Source: Coprinellus micaceus | Taxonomy: Eukaryota > Basidiomycota > Agaricomycetes > Agaricales > Psathyrellaceae | Assembly: GCA_951394405.1 (NCBI GenBank) | Contig: OX596334.1 | Span: forward strand, 186,001 to 250,000 | Length of the DNA stretch: 64,000 nucleotides | Reading direction: 5' to 3' | Shown: positions 34,865 to 51,051 of the stretch, piece by piece | How the letters are laid out: each line of letters opens with the position of its first letter | Position numbering within the stretch: position 1 is the stretch's first letter | The notes under the pieces: model-generated | Database searches by the model: none | Told to the model about the DNA's origin: nothing | What the model saw: only the letters and a program-made list of their open reading frames with translations | Translations under genes and position numbers: made by a program

Positions 34865-35766
34865 TTATAGCTTCTCTCGCAATTCATTATCCCGCAATGC
34901 ATACCATCCGCATCCAACGTGTCTCCATCTTTTCAACCGTTCCAAGCCGAGACGAGATCCATCTGCTTTGACGACTTCATGATCGTCCAACTCCTGTGCC
35001 AACGCCCACTTGTGTATTTCAGCAACGGAGATGTCTGCCACGCGGGCGCAGGTAGCACGGAAAGCGAAGAGTCCTCTCTTTAGCAACGGCGAGGGTTGTT
35101 GGGACGTCGAACTCAAGCCCCGCCCACTGGGCCCCAAGTTGAAGCATCCGGGGGCTTGAGAGAGAAATACGCGGTCCCATCCCCTGATGTATTGTAGGGC
35201 CCTTCGCACCTCCCCCAGAGTCTGCTCCGCCCGGCATTTGGATTCGGTACGTGTTTCGCTGAGATATGTATGTGTCTCAGGGAGTCTTATGAAAGGAACA
35301 TACAGGGTCACCTTTCCAGGGACTTCCGCCAACCGCCACTGGAACCTATCAAAGGTCATGCGCAGCGTCGAATCAACCGTGACAACGCTATCCAGCCATC
35401 GCACTCAGTCACCATTCTACGGATACGAGTTTCAATTCCAAAGAATCGGAGGAGAGGGATTGGGGACCAATTTATCTTTCCACAGAGTTGTGAACCTCAG
35501 ATGCACGAAGCGGAGGGGGGCTATCGAGTCCTGGAAGAGCGGATACTCACTGACCCTCCTCCTCAGCGACGTCGAGAGGGACTGGAACTGAGCATTGCGT
35601 CTCGTTGAGGCAATCGGACTTTGGGTACTTTGTCACCGTGAAGAGCAATGCGCATTGCCCATCGGGCCCGTCGTTGGTAATCACTTCAAACCGTCCCTGA
35701 CAGGCGCCTATCACAGAATGAACTGGAGTGAGTCGAAGCGCTCAGGGCACCAACAAACTTCGGGCG
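34865..35766 (-). pseudogene. Decayed tandem copy of the 3' half of the HNH-like gene
   Basis: The minus strand here matches the neighbouring gene (35797-37262) from the end of its exon 2 onward: a QGRFEVITNDGPDGQ segment parallels VRDGLKCIVNNWPDGE, ETQCSVPVPLDVAEEEG parallels GTQCLVLVPINIAEEEG, VDSTLRMTFDRFQWRLAEVPGK parallels the FDKFYWWLEEV block, and FRATCARVADIS parallels FRAMCARVADIS. Frames change between these blocks and stops intervene (for example near 35430-35450), and exons 1-2 are absent, so it cannot encode the full protein. Confidence 0.65.
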
Positions 35767-35796
35767 AAACTACCTGAATCTATTAAATCATATATT

Positions 35797-37262
35797 TCAT
35801 GTTTCCAGGGGAACACGAGAGTATATCAAAGAGGTAAGCAAATGCCCGGAAGATCCATCCTCTTTGGCTTCTTGATATGACTCCCGTTCGTCTTCCAATT
35901 TGAGTTTATGTAGTCCAGCACCGGATATGTCGGCCACGCGAGCACACATCGCACGGAAAGCAATGAGCTCTCTGTTCGGTAGTAAGGATGTCGCTGAGAC
36001 GTCGACACCTAGTTCGCTACATTTCGCCTCGACCAGGGGATTTAGAGAGAAAGTCACAGTCCCATCGCCTGAGGCATTGTAAAGGCCCTGACATTGCCTC
36101 CAGTCGGCTCCCTCTGGCATCTGTATTCTGTACGTGTTGCACTAGGATGTGTATGTAACCTTGAGCGGCGGCCCACATCCCCAAAAATGGTCAACAGACA
36201 TACCTTTCCTTGGACTTCCTCCAACCACCAGTAAAATTTATCGAAACTGAAGCGCAAACCCGAATCGACCGACATGATATTCCCGATGCCACCGCACTCA
36301 GTGGCCAACCCACTGATACAGTCCCATAGTCCAAGGAAATGAAGGAGAGGGATGGGCGACCGCTTTGGCTTTTCCCGGGGCGTGGTGAGGGTCAGACCTG
36401 AGAAGCAAAATAGGCGACCGTGGAAGAGCGGGTACGTACCTTATCATCACCCTCTTCCTCGGCAATGTTAATAGGGACTAGAACTAAGCATTGCGTACCA
36501 TTGACACCCTCGGTCCCTCGCGGCCTTTCTTGACCCCTAAATAGAGAACCGCGTTCCCCATCGGGCCAGTTGTTAACGATGCACTTCAAACCGTCCCTAA
36601 CAAGCGCCTGTAAAAGGACGAGCTAGAGTGAGTTGATTCCACAAGGCACCGAACACCGCTCGAAACTCACCTGGAGTTTAAGTTCCTCCATCGTCTTCGG
36701 CCGGTGGTTCGGCTCTCTGAGGCCCTCGAACATGCGATCGATCGTCTCAGAAACACTGGGGCGCGGGCGAGGGTCATCGCTAGGGTCAAGAGTGTATCGC
36801 CAGGTGTCTTCAACTGCAACGGAATAGGAGAGGTTTCCTTCTTTCAAGCCGCCGCAAATTGAGAAGACAAGTATTGATCTTACATGCTGACATCATGCAA
36901 TTCCGCGCCTGAATACCCATGATACACACACGCTCACTAATGAGGTTAAGTTCGTCAGAGCTTCCTACCACAAGGCCAGATCCTGAGGTGTCGTTGCATG
37001 CAAATATTTTGGGGAGCAGATGAGAATACGCCGCATGAGCCAGAGATGAGCTGTTCCGATGGTCCCATAGATCCTTGATGAAGAATCCTAGGACGCGAGT
37101 CCCTAGAAGTCGGTCGTTGTAAAAGTGGGAGGATGCATCTCCCTCTCCTTGAGCGTATTCCTGGGCAGCAAGGAGGGTATGCCATGCGCTGTCACCAGCG
37201 GGATCGAATGCCACGCGTGCTGGAAGCGGGATCCCTGGAAGTGGTTGTGGCTTCCTCGCCAT
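35797..37262 (-). CDS. HNH-nuclease-like protein with degenerate catalytic motif
   Basis: Predicted 399-aa protein, exons 37262-36884, 36813-36671, 36607-36440, 36368-36204, 36141-35797. The layout resembles basidiomycete HNH-nuclease proteins: ALVRDGLKCIV for the first zinc/metal knuckle, then a C plus LVLVP segment where such proteins usually show C(A/H)HILP, then NIMSVDSGLRFSFDKFYWWLEEV and NTYRIQMPEG, like the FDxFxxWFE and NTYxI blocks of that family. The histidines expected of an active HNH site are absent, so a nuclease role is doubtful. The intron 36369-36439 uses a weak AAG acceptor. Family assignment is from memory of motifs, not a search. Confidence 0.5.
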
Positions 37263-37762
37263 ATCGGCCCTGGCGGTACGAGTGACTATCGGCGTCGTAG
37301 TGGGTGATGCGAGGCTGGTATGGATAGGAGGAGGGAGCAAACTGTGTTTCAAGCTCCGAGCCTCGTATTTCGATTCGGGTAATTACGTCACAAAGCCCCT
37401 GGGTGAGCGGTTGAAGTCCTGAGCTGGACCCCAAACCCAAGCGAAATATATTGTCACGTACATAATTAGGCGCCCGTCAAATGTGTCAAGTTTGTAAGCT
37501 TTCGGAGCTGTAAGCTACGCTTCGTTTGGCCATGAGCTCGAAGGGGTCTAGCTGATATGCACCCGTAATGGGCTTTGTGCATACCGACTCTGTTACTCCT
37601 CGGGAAACATTCGACACCCCGGCGAGCATGACCCATAATTGTGGGGAGGATGAGTATAAGCAGCGGAGTTCGGAAATCGACAGGACAAGTCCAACCCTGA
37701 GAAACCGGATTTGGCCTTCTTCTTTCCGCCCATCATCATCGATTTGGCTGTACCCTCTGACC
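37263..37762. other. Divergent promoter region
   Basis: Between the HNH-like gene (minus) and the F-box-like gene (plus). TTAGGCGCCC at 37466-37475 lies about 200 bp from one start and 290 bp from the other. No gene. Confidence 0.35.
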
Positions 37763-39190
37763 ATGAAAGAAACCATCCCCGCCGAGATACTGAGCCGCAT
37801 CGTTGGCGAGGTGGCGTGTGGCGATGGCTCCGATCTCAGCACTTCCAACAGAGAAGATCTGAATTCACTCTGCCTCGTCTCCAGGTCCTGCGTGCCTCAC
37901 TGCCAGTCAATTATCTTCTACTCTATCACCTTACGACCGAGAGTAGTGATGGAGGATGGGCAATTAGTTCCAAGGCCCGACTACGCATCCCGCTTTGCAG
38001 CCCTCATTGCAAGCGCTCCCCATGTGGCAACCCATGTTCGAGTCCTGACATACCAAATGCCGGGGGTGGAGATACCTGATATCGGAAACATCGAAGTCGC
38101 ATTGGCGCTAACGCAGCTACACAATGTAGAACAACTCAAGTTGACGGCGGATGGTGTTCCCCAGGACTTTCGGTTTACCCACTTTCAACCATTTGATTCC
38201 CGTCATTTCCAACAACATCCACAGCATGCTGGGGCTTTAGTATCCATTCTAGAGTCTCCACTTTTGCATTCCCTGGCGCTGGAGAATATACAACTCCCAT
38301 CATGGATACTGGCAAAGGCTCCTGGCATTCGAACACTGGACCTACGTCGGTCGTGTGTCATGCCTGGGCCTGGCGGGTACGTTTTTCTTGGTGTTTCCAT
38401 GCGCACTCACTAACACTACGTCCCTCAGAGGTAGCCAAGCAGCTGAGAACGAGCCAATATTTCCCCAGACCCTGAAACTTGACGGCGATGCCACCAACAT
38501 GATCAGGATCATGACAACATTCCTCAGCACTACGAACAAGAAGGTGCTCGAAGTCCTGTTCTGTCATGTCGAGAGGTTGTGGATTGTCGCGCCGGTCCTA
38601 TGTTACGGGATAGGTCGGCTTTTGCCGACATCCTCAGCCGAGTTAACAGCCTGAAAGAACTTCACCTTCGAGACCATCTCCCCATGCCCAACTACACTAG
38701 GCTATACACCGGCTCCCCCATGCAGTACATCCATCCTTCATCTTTCAACACACTCAAGAGGCTTTCCTATGATGTGCTGATCACCATCGCGCTGGATACT
38801 GGTATCGATGATCCGTTCCACGGCCTCTTACTGAACGGCTACCTTGCCGGCTTGTCAAGACTGGAGGAGCTGGATGTTACTTGGTGGATCGGCGGGGAAG
38901 TATGGAAACTGGACTTCGCAGCCCATCTGGCGCCGGCCTTGGGTCGATTAGATGAAGTCTTGGTTCCTAGAGGAACGAAGCTCCAGAGGTTGAAGAAAGT
39001 GAAGTTGTCCCTCACCTTTGTCGGTTCGGGGAAGAGGAATATTGAATTTCTTCGCCGCATGCTGCTTAATATCGAAGACACAGTTTTCAACGCAGCCTTC
39101 CCCAGGCTTCGAGAATTGGGACGGAAAGCGGAGGTGGAGGTGGTTTTAACTGCTGTGTTGGAGAGAGATTTTCCCGGTCACGCCGGCTAG
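37763..39190 (+). pseudogene. F-box-like protein, paralogue 3 (frameshifted)
   Basis: Close relative of the gene at 28564-30709: both start MKE(S/T)IP and share LVS(K/R)SCVP, DY(A/T)SRFAALIA, the LQRSC/LRRSC block before the intron, TLKLD(G/A)DA, and LKELHL. Exons 37763-38376 and 38429-39190. Near 38600 the frame that carries VERLWIVAPV runs into a stop, while the homologous continuation (FADILSRVNSLKELHL) is in another frame. The two exons together are one base short of a multiple of three. A 62-nt intron with a GTTGTG donor would also restore frame but would delete conserved residues, so a real frameshift or a sequencing error is favoured. Confidence 0.6.
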
Positions 39191-44169
<4,979 letters not shown>

Positions 44170-44806
44170 TTTAGTGTTCGCTATGATGGACGATTGTTGC
44201 ATAAAAGGGCATTACTCCCTCCTCACCCTCATCCTCTTCGTTCGCGGTTTTGCCGTTGTTGCACGTTATTTTATTTGGCTTGGACTTCGCTTCACTTCAC
44301 TTCGCATATCTTGCTTTGACATTGTACCTCCTTCGCATTGCGATACCTACGGGATACCTACACATTTACACACGGCAGACAGGCGCTCTCCCCGCGATAC
44401 CTAATACATACCACGTACGTACGTACCTCGACCATATCCACACTACGTTTTGCTGTTTTTGCATGTGACGGTCGTGGTTTCGACCAAAGCCGTGTGCTGA
44501 GCTTCATTGCAGGCTCCCGAGGAGGTTTGAATGTGAAAGTAACGAGCGAATCTGGAGAGACTTGACTTGGCTTCCCGGGAGAACGGTACGTCCAGTAGAA
44601 GTGCGGTGGGCGCCTATTCGTGATCTGTATATCCGTACACGTGCCGCAGAGTACAGACACCATGCGCCGCTCGCCACCATGTTAGGACACCTCCGGTCGT
44701 GCACTGCTTACATTCGCCGAATTTACGGACCTTCCTAGGGTAAGACACGGGCTAGGGCCGCTTTACGAATAAACACTCAACTGCAATTGTACCTTCACCC
44801 ACCAGC
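44170..44806. other. Gene-free stretch
   Basis: No gene. GGGCGCCTATT at 44608-44618 (AATAGGCGCCC on the minus strand) lies about 190 bp upstream of copy D. A (GTAC)n run is found at about 44412-44426. Confidence 0.35.
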
Positions 44807-45655
44807 ATGCCCAACTTAACGTTCCTCCCTCTCCAAGAAACTGACATTCCCCAAGAAGCATCTGGTCTCATCACCACATTCCTGACCGGCTCCTCCTGGA
44901 TTTGGCCGATCGAAGATATCAATATATACCCTCCCCCACTCGTTCCGGGTAACGTCCAACGCGTGTTCCGTCAGACGTGGACCAACACCTCCCCATCCTC
45001 CCGAACGCCCTTCTCCACGATAATCGCAATCACCGTCGACAACCACTTTGAGTTATTCATCAACGGCGCCCTCGTTCACGACTTAGGTCTCGAGGACAGC
45101 TGGAGATCACCCTTCCCCTTTTCCGTCCCCATCTCAACCGACAAGGTGACCTTTGCGGTCCGCGCTATGAATCGATACGCAGTGGGGCCCCCTGCGGCTC
45201 CCAGTCCAGCAGGGCTTCGCGCAGCGATTCAGATCAACTTTACAGGCACGGGCTCTGTGACGCCTGCTCCGGAGGTGTTTTCTACAGGCTCAGGTAGGAC
45301 CTGGGTCTCGTCGAGGATTTTCGGGAATGGGTGGGAGCAGCCTGGGTACAACGACAGCGACTGGACTCCCGCAGAGGTTATGCCGGATCCCGTCAATGGC
45401 ACAGCGGTCTGGGGCAAGATCGGAGGCTCGGATAAGCTCTGGTTCGCGACAACAGGGTCTCAATATAGCGGATGGCCTGATGGGAATGGGAACGGGGCTT
45501 CAATGGACACTGGGATGAAGAATGGGCACGTCTTCTCAAGTGTGGAGCTGGGGTTCATGCTGAGTGGTGTTGCTGTTGGCGGGGCCGTACTATGTTCTTT
45601 GATTACATACCTGCTAGTGAAGCGGGGGTATATTTTTTCTACGAGATTCAGGTAG
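44807..45655 (+). CDS. Galactose-binding-like domain protein with C-terminal membrane helix, copy D
   Basis: Intronless 282-aa paralogue of the three genes at 31.6-34.8 kb, separated from them by about 10 kb. Same plan: LTFLPLQET start, GSSWIWPIED, GNVQRVFRQTW, AITVDNHFELFING, FAVRAMNRY, GLRAAIQI, IFGNGWEQPGYNDSDW, NGTAVWG, a Gly/Asn-rich linker, one membrane segment (about residues 248-272) and tail VKRGYIFSTRFR. The ITADN motif has become ITVDN. It sits between the GMC oxidoreductase and the NLR-like gene. Confidence 0.78.
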   Translation: MPNLTFLPLQETDIPQEASGLITTFLTGSSWIWPIEDINIYPPPLVPGNVQRVFRQTWTNTSPSSRTPFSTIIAITVDNHFELFINGALVHDLGLEDSWRSPFPFSVPISTDKVTFAVRAMNRYAVGPPAAPSPAGLRAAIQINFTGTGSVTPAPEVFSTGSGRTWVSSRIFGNGWEQPGYNDSDWTPAEVMPDPVNGTAVWGKIGGSDKLWFATTGSQYSGWPDGNGNGASMDTGMKNGHVFSSVELGFMLSGVAVGGAVLCSLITYLLVKRGYIFSTRFR

Positions 45656-45964
45656 ATGGGTACGATCGATATTTACTGACTTCCGGGCGGTCGCCACAAT
45701 GTTACGATCGTATGACATAGTGGTCCTGGACCACTGCTCCAACCGTAGACGTTTTGTTCGACTTTGAGGTGTTGTCGAGGGTGGGCGCCTATTTGGACGC
45801 GTCAGTGATGGGAAAATAGGGGCAGTGTCCACCGAACCACGTGTTATACTTGCTGCTGTAAACAGTACCTCCTTGCTTTTACACCACCACCACCGCCACC
45901 ACCACCAGCGGCATCCCCATTCTCTACTTTGCTCAGAGTCGCCGATTGACCCCAAGGGTCGACG
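45656..45964. other. Promoter/leader of the NLR-like gene with CAC repeat
   Basis: GGGCGCCTATTT at 45783-45794 lies about 170 bp before the start at 45965. An imperfect (CAC)n microsatellite covers about 45881-45909. No gene. Confidence 0.4.
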
Positions 45965-48957
45965 ATGCCAAAAGCCGCGAAGGACCAAGACACAGAACGG
46001 GCGGCAAGGCGACATGCCCCCCTCACAATGGCTCCCGTACGACCACAAGCTCGTGCTCATCTGGGTCATGAGAGCAGCTCTGGAAATGGGAAAGCTCACA
46101 ACGCTACCTACGGCGTGAACTATGGTGAGATCACGACAGAAGCGCCCACTCGCCCAGGATGGCTGAACGATTTTGCTCGGTAAAGGTGTCATAAACCAAA
46201 GCACTACAATTCAGAGAAACGACCAGATTGGTACGTTCCCTTCCTCTTTAGAAACCGACGGACATCTTACCGAGGACTACCAGATCTAACCTCCCTGCTC
46301 AACCCCATCCTCGATGCGTCCCATACTCGAAATCTCAGGGTCTCACCGCCAAACTCGAAATGCTTCCCTAAAACGAGGGAGCGCGTCATTGCGATGGTCC
46401 TCGCCTGGGCAAGGAGTCCCCTCCTTCCCAACACCCCCCATATCATGTGGATCTACGGTTACGCCGGGTGCGGAAAATCTGCAATCGCTCAAGTGGTAGC
46501 CGAGCACCTAGCTGAGCAGAATCTCCTGGGTGCCAGTTTCTTCTTCTTTCGGGGGTCTGGCGATAGAAGCAGGGTGACGAGGTTCGCCAACACTATCGCT
46601 CACCAGGTCGCCGCTGCGATTCCGTCCGTCGAGCCCATCATTAACGATGTGGTCAGGAAAAATCCGGGGCTACGCTCGACGTCCACCTCTTCCACAAGTA
46701 AGCAGTTTGAGCAACTCATTTATCAGCCAATCTTCTGCGTTGCCCCCGACCTCCGCCAAGGTGCTGTCACCGTTGTTCTCGATGGCCTCGACGAATGCGA
46801 AGACCACGAGGACATCGCCGCCTTCGTCGAGGATATGATCGCCTTCCTCGACAAGAACCCACTCATCCCACTACGATTCCTGATCACTAGTCGCGTGGAG
46901 GACCATATTCATCGGGAGCTTCACTCCTCTCCCCAAGTTCAATTGCTTAACCTTGTGGACAATACATCCGATGCAGATATTCGGGCGGCGCTTGACGTGT
47001 CAATCGAGAAGGAGATGCGTGGACGCGTCTTGGCCTGTGACTACAACTGGCTGGACTCGGGCACCAAAGAACGGCTGATTATACGCATTGGGAAGTCGTT
47101 CATTTTCATGACCACCATCCTCAAGGACCTCTTCAATCCGCAAGCTAGCGACGGATTAACACCAAGGGAACGCCTCCCCCGGATTCTCAGCATGAACCCG
47201 GACTTTGACGGCCTTTACAGGGGGATGCTGGAGCCATACCAGGACTTTCCGTCCTTTCTGGACATTATTAGCATCATCGCTCGAGGCAAAGTGCCGCTAT
47301 CCATCGTCCAGATTGCTAATATCCTCCACATTCAGCCGGTAAACGTCGTCAACGTTCTCGTCAAATTGCATGCAGTCATGCAGGTCCCAGACGACGGCTT
47401 CACACCAGTCACTCTCTGGCATACATCCCTTCGTGACTTTCTCTGCTCCACCAATCGCGCAGGACCCTTCCTCACAAACCATAGAGCTATCGCATCAGGG
47501 TGTATTTCATTGCTCGCAGAAGGCTGACCCTCATCCCCAGCGTATGAGTACGCTCAGAGAAACGCCATATATCACCTAGATGAATTCGCGAAGGACATGG
47601 AGGAGGCTGTCAATCCATTTCATGCACTTGGCACGATCGCTACATATTTACACGATCCCATATTCAGTGGACAGACAGCCCTCGAAGTCGCGTCCTGCAA
47701 CATGAATTGGTGCCTTGTTCGAACACTCGTAAGAGGGGGAGTTAACGTCAATACCCCATTTCAACGTGCGTCAGTTCGTTCTCGCTGACGTGATGCCAGG
47801 ACCCAATTTAAGGAGTTATAATTTGACACAGGGTTCTTCAACGGCTGCAGGGTCGCCCTACACGTAGCTTGCCTATATGATAAGGGGTTCCTGATCGAAT
47901 TTCTGCTGGAGAAGGGTGCTGACCCAAACATTGGAGGTGAGTACGCCGAAACCTTCCCCACAAGATATATCACTAACGTTGCTACTCCAATTTTCCAACG
48001 TCCTATTCGTGCAGTCCCCCCGTTGAACGGCTGTAAGTGCACCTTCCGAGCCGTAGCTTTTCCCCGTTCAATCCTGCCACAGTTACTGGCTGGCGTCGAT
48101 ACTCCTTCCCCCTTATGTGGGCGGTCGGGAAGGGCAAATTTGACCTGGTCACACGACTCCTCGACTGCGGTGCGAACCCAAACCTAGCAAGTAAGTCTCA
48201 CAAACTCTCACTGTATTGGGCTGTAATGAAAACCCTGGAAGGAAACTCGTTTGGGGAGTCGGCTCTCCATGTTTCTGCTTTGGGAAACACGTACGATACC
48301 ACCCGCATTCTGTTGGAGTACGGTGCCGACCCCAACATCAAAAGTGAATCCTGCCCTCTATATATCATGGCTTCAGAGTTGACATTGCAGTCACAGACAG
48401 CCAGCAATGGACCCCCCTTTATAGTGCCTACTACAGAGGAGCGACGCAAATCATGGAATGCCTACTCCAATACGATGCTGACCCAAATATACGAGGCATG
48501 TCTGTCCTACTCTGGCCCCTTCATCTTCTTATTACGCATGCTATACAGACGGTCATGGGCGGACCCCCCTTCTTTATGCGTGCGCTCTTGGGGACCCCGC
48601 CGTCAGGGAAATGCTGTTGGAATTCAAAGCTGACCCAACAATACGGGGTGCGCAGGCCCCTCTTTTGTCTCTGCATTGACTCAATACGCGCATAGATCAC
48701 AACGGAAATACCCCACTTCACAGCGCAAGCTTCTGGTGCGACACAGAAACCGTAGAGTGCCTACTGACTCAGCACAATGTAGACCCCAACATACGAAGTA
48801 AGCCTCCCCCCTGCCTGGTTGTGTCTCAGCATTCACATGAGTGCACTTCGTTACAGACAATCTGGGCAAAACTGCTCTCCAGCTCACTCGGGGGGCGGGT
48901 AGGGCAAGTACCCCAAACATTGTAGAGATGCTTCTACGTTGCGGCGCCATTGAATGA
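45965..48957 (+). CDS. NLR-like NACHT-ankyrin protein
   Basis: Predicted protein of about 806 codons. Exons: 45965-46124, 46186-46230, 46284-47765, 47832-47936, 48015-48032, 48083-48190, 48242-48343, 48397-48495, 48549-48647, 48696-48797, 48857-48957. A short N-terminal part precedes a NACHT NTPase with Walker A GYAGCGKS (127-134) and Walker B VVLDGLDEC (232-240), and RFLITSR as sensor. Ankyrin repeats follow, almost one per exon, each ending like LLEKGADPNI. Fungal NLRs of this kind act in non-self recognition and cell death control. An in-frame TGA at 47525-47527 interrupts the link to the ankyrin part; it is either a nonsense change or hidden by a 39-nt intron. The intron 48496-48548 is GC-AG. 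Confidence 0.78.
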
Positions 48958-49767
48958 GACTACCCCCGACCGTACCCAAATACCTCTTGTAGGGGAGCCA
49001 CGAGTCGCCTAAGGTGGGATGCGAAAGCGATGCCTGGATGCTGGAGCTAGCTCAGTAATAGTACGTATTTTATCAACGGGATATTGAGGTTGGCGAACGT
49101 GCCATCCTAGAGAGCTGAGTAAAGGCTGGAGCCTTCGGCGCAAAAGGTGCAGCCTAGCCTGACGTTACTCCGTACTGGCATTAGGGGGTCATATGTAACG
49201 TTGATGGTGGCTTTGGGCACGACGTACCCCCGTCCCCGACTCCACGAAGTGAGAGGAGGGTTCTGTACCCAGAAAACGGACCTCTGCTCTGTAGCAGAGA
49301 GGAAAATGTGAGAATAACCTACTGGAACGGGCAAGCATCGAACGTAGAGCCACAATTTGGGAGTACTTAGCTCCTTCGCCACTCCCACCATGACGACGTC
49401 AACCCCACTTGCCCCAGCTGGCCCCACACTAGTACTGCGTTCTCTCTACATAGTACATGTTTCTCTCATCTTCGTCGCCACTGGCCGTGATGGTTCCTCG
49501 AAAACTCGCCTCTCGATGTCCTCGCGCTCTTGATATCAATGGCGCATTAGCAGCCCTCCTTCTGACGAACCATACTCACCTGCGGCGACCCCTCTATATG
49601 TTACAACCTCCTTGACTGCCTGCTCTGAAATGCTTGATGACCCAGGTACCGCTTTGGCTGGCTTGTCGTCTCTCTTCAATCCCACATCGTTATGTGTCTG
49701 CTGTCCAGAGCCCGGGCTTGGGGGTTTACCTTGGCACGCTGTATTGAAAGTCATCTCCTGCGCGAAT
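48958..49767. other. Gene-free stretch
   Basis: Between the NLR-like gene and a TIR element. No conserved frame or repeat recognised. Confidence 0.3.
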
Positions 49768-49774
49768 ATTCACT

Positions 49775-50792
49775 CCCAGTGAAAAGTGACTCGAGCGAAA
49801 TCAAGCCGGGCCAAAGCCATCAAACTGCGCTCGAGTGGATTCAAGTGTAGACGAACTCTACTAAGAGCTACTAATAGAATAGTCAAATTTGATTCTCATT
49901 GCGCCATGCCGGTGAGACATATTGTTGGCATTATAGCAAGGTCGAGCGAGGTCGAGGAGGTCCAACAAATTATTCCCTCGAACATATACTTTGATTTCTT
50001 TCTGGCCGGCACCCGAGAGAGACATTTGGAGTGATAGATGCCACGTCCACTCCTTTCTTCCCTCCCACATCCTTCTCTCAACTGCTTTAAGTCTGCCGCT
50101 CTCCGTACATGCCTAGGGTAAGTTGTGCCATCGGCTCTTTGTACACGTGCACCATAAGCTGACCTCCGCCCTCTTTATTCTTCTGCCTCAGATTCCTTTA
50201 CGAGTACGAGCGAATGGTAGCAGTCGTTCGACGAGGTGGAAGGGAGGGAGACATATAAGTAAGTGTCCTTCAATTACACCAGCTCCGAGGACACTGACCA
50301 GGTTCCCTTGAGCTGCCAACACTAGGATGTCGCTGTAAACGCTCATGGGGCCGCAATGCTCGTTGCCACGGCTGCCTGTCCAGTTCGGGAGGATAGGGTT
50401 GAATGGAGTGGCCCGACGTGGCACCCATACATAGGTGTCAACTGCCTTCCTGCCCATATATCGTAGCACGTACTCCATACATGTATTATGTAGACTGTGT
50501 CCGACGAATGCAAGTGAATTATACCCAACCACCGAGCTCGGAGAACAGCTATGATTCATGCACCATTCCGAAATTTACGGGGGCAAGAGGCCCCATTTTT
50601 ATGTGGATAATCTCGTCTAGAGTGGTCGAGCCTCGTCAAGTTGGCCAAATTTGCTTAACACTCTTGACCAGGCTTGGTTTGCTTAGAAAAAAAGTCCAAC
50701 TGAGCTAACCAGACCAAGCACGATCAAGAGTAGCCAAGAATTTTGATTTGTCTCCGTCACGTTTGATTCGGCTCGAGTCACTTTTCACTGGG
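49775..50792. mobile_element. Non-autonomous TIR element, 1018 bp
   Basis: Perfect 22-bp terminal inverted repeats beginning CCCAGTGAAAAGTGACTC at 49775-49796 and mirrored at 50771-50792, flanked by the direct duplication ATTCACT (49768-49774 and 50793-50799). CAGTG-type ends and a 7-bp duplication suggest a hAT-like element, though hAT elements usually duplicate 8 bp. No transposase frame is seen inside. Confidence 0.82.
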
Positions 50793-50819
50793 ATTCACTA
50801 GCGAGCCTCACGGGTGAGT

Positions 50820-51044
50820 CTCAGTAAAAACGGGAAGTCACGGTTTGCGCAAAAAAACGATTTGGGACCTGATGGTGACCTTGACGAGACCGCGATGCGA
50901 CGGGTGGGTGACTGGTGGGTGACTTCCAACAACCCGAGCAGAGGTCAAAATTACGACACTTTTGACGGGGTGACTTAAAAGACGTTTTTTTGTGATAAAT
51001 GTGACCTCCCTGTGTCCTAGACGTGACTTCCCGTTTTTACTGAG
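50820..51044. mobile_element. MITE, 225 bp
   Basis: Perfect 23-bp terminal inverted repeats beginning CTCAGTAAAAACGGGAAG at 50820-50842 and mirrored at 51022-51044, flanked by the direct duplication GGTGAGT (50813-50819 and 51045-51051). Like the neighbouring element it has a 7-bp duplication and (C)TCAGT ends, but its repeats differ in sequence. Inside are GTGAC-rich short repeats and no coding potential. Confidence 0.85.
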
Positions 51045-51051
51045 GGTGAGT

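Noticed and set aside
45881..45909. CAC repeat suspected as a protein-coding tract
   Set aside because: It lies before the NLR-like start and no frame across it joins the gene; called a microsatellite in the leader.
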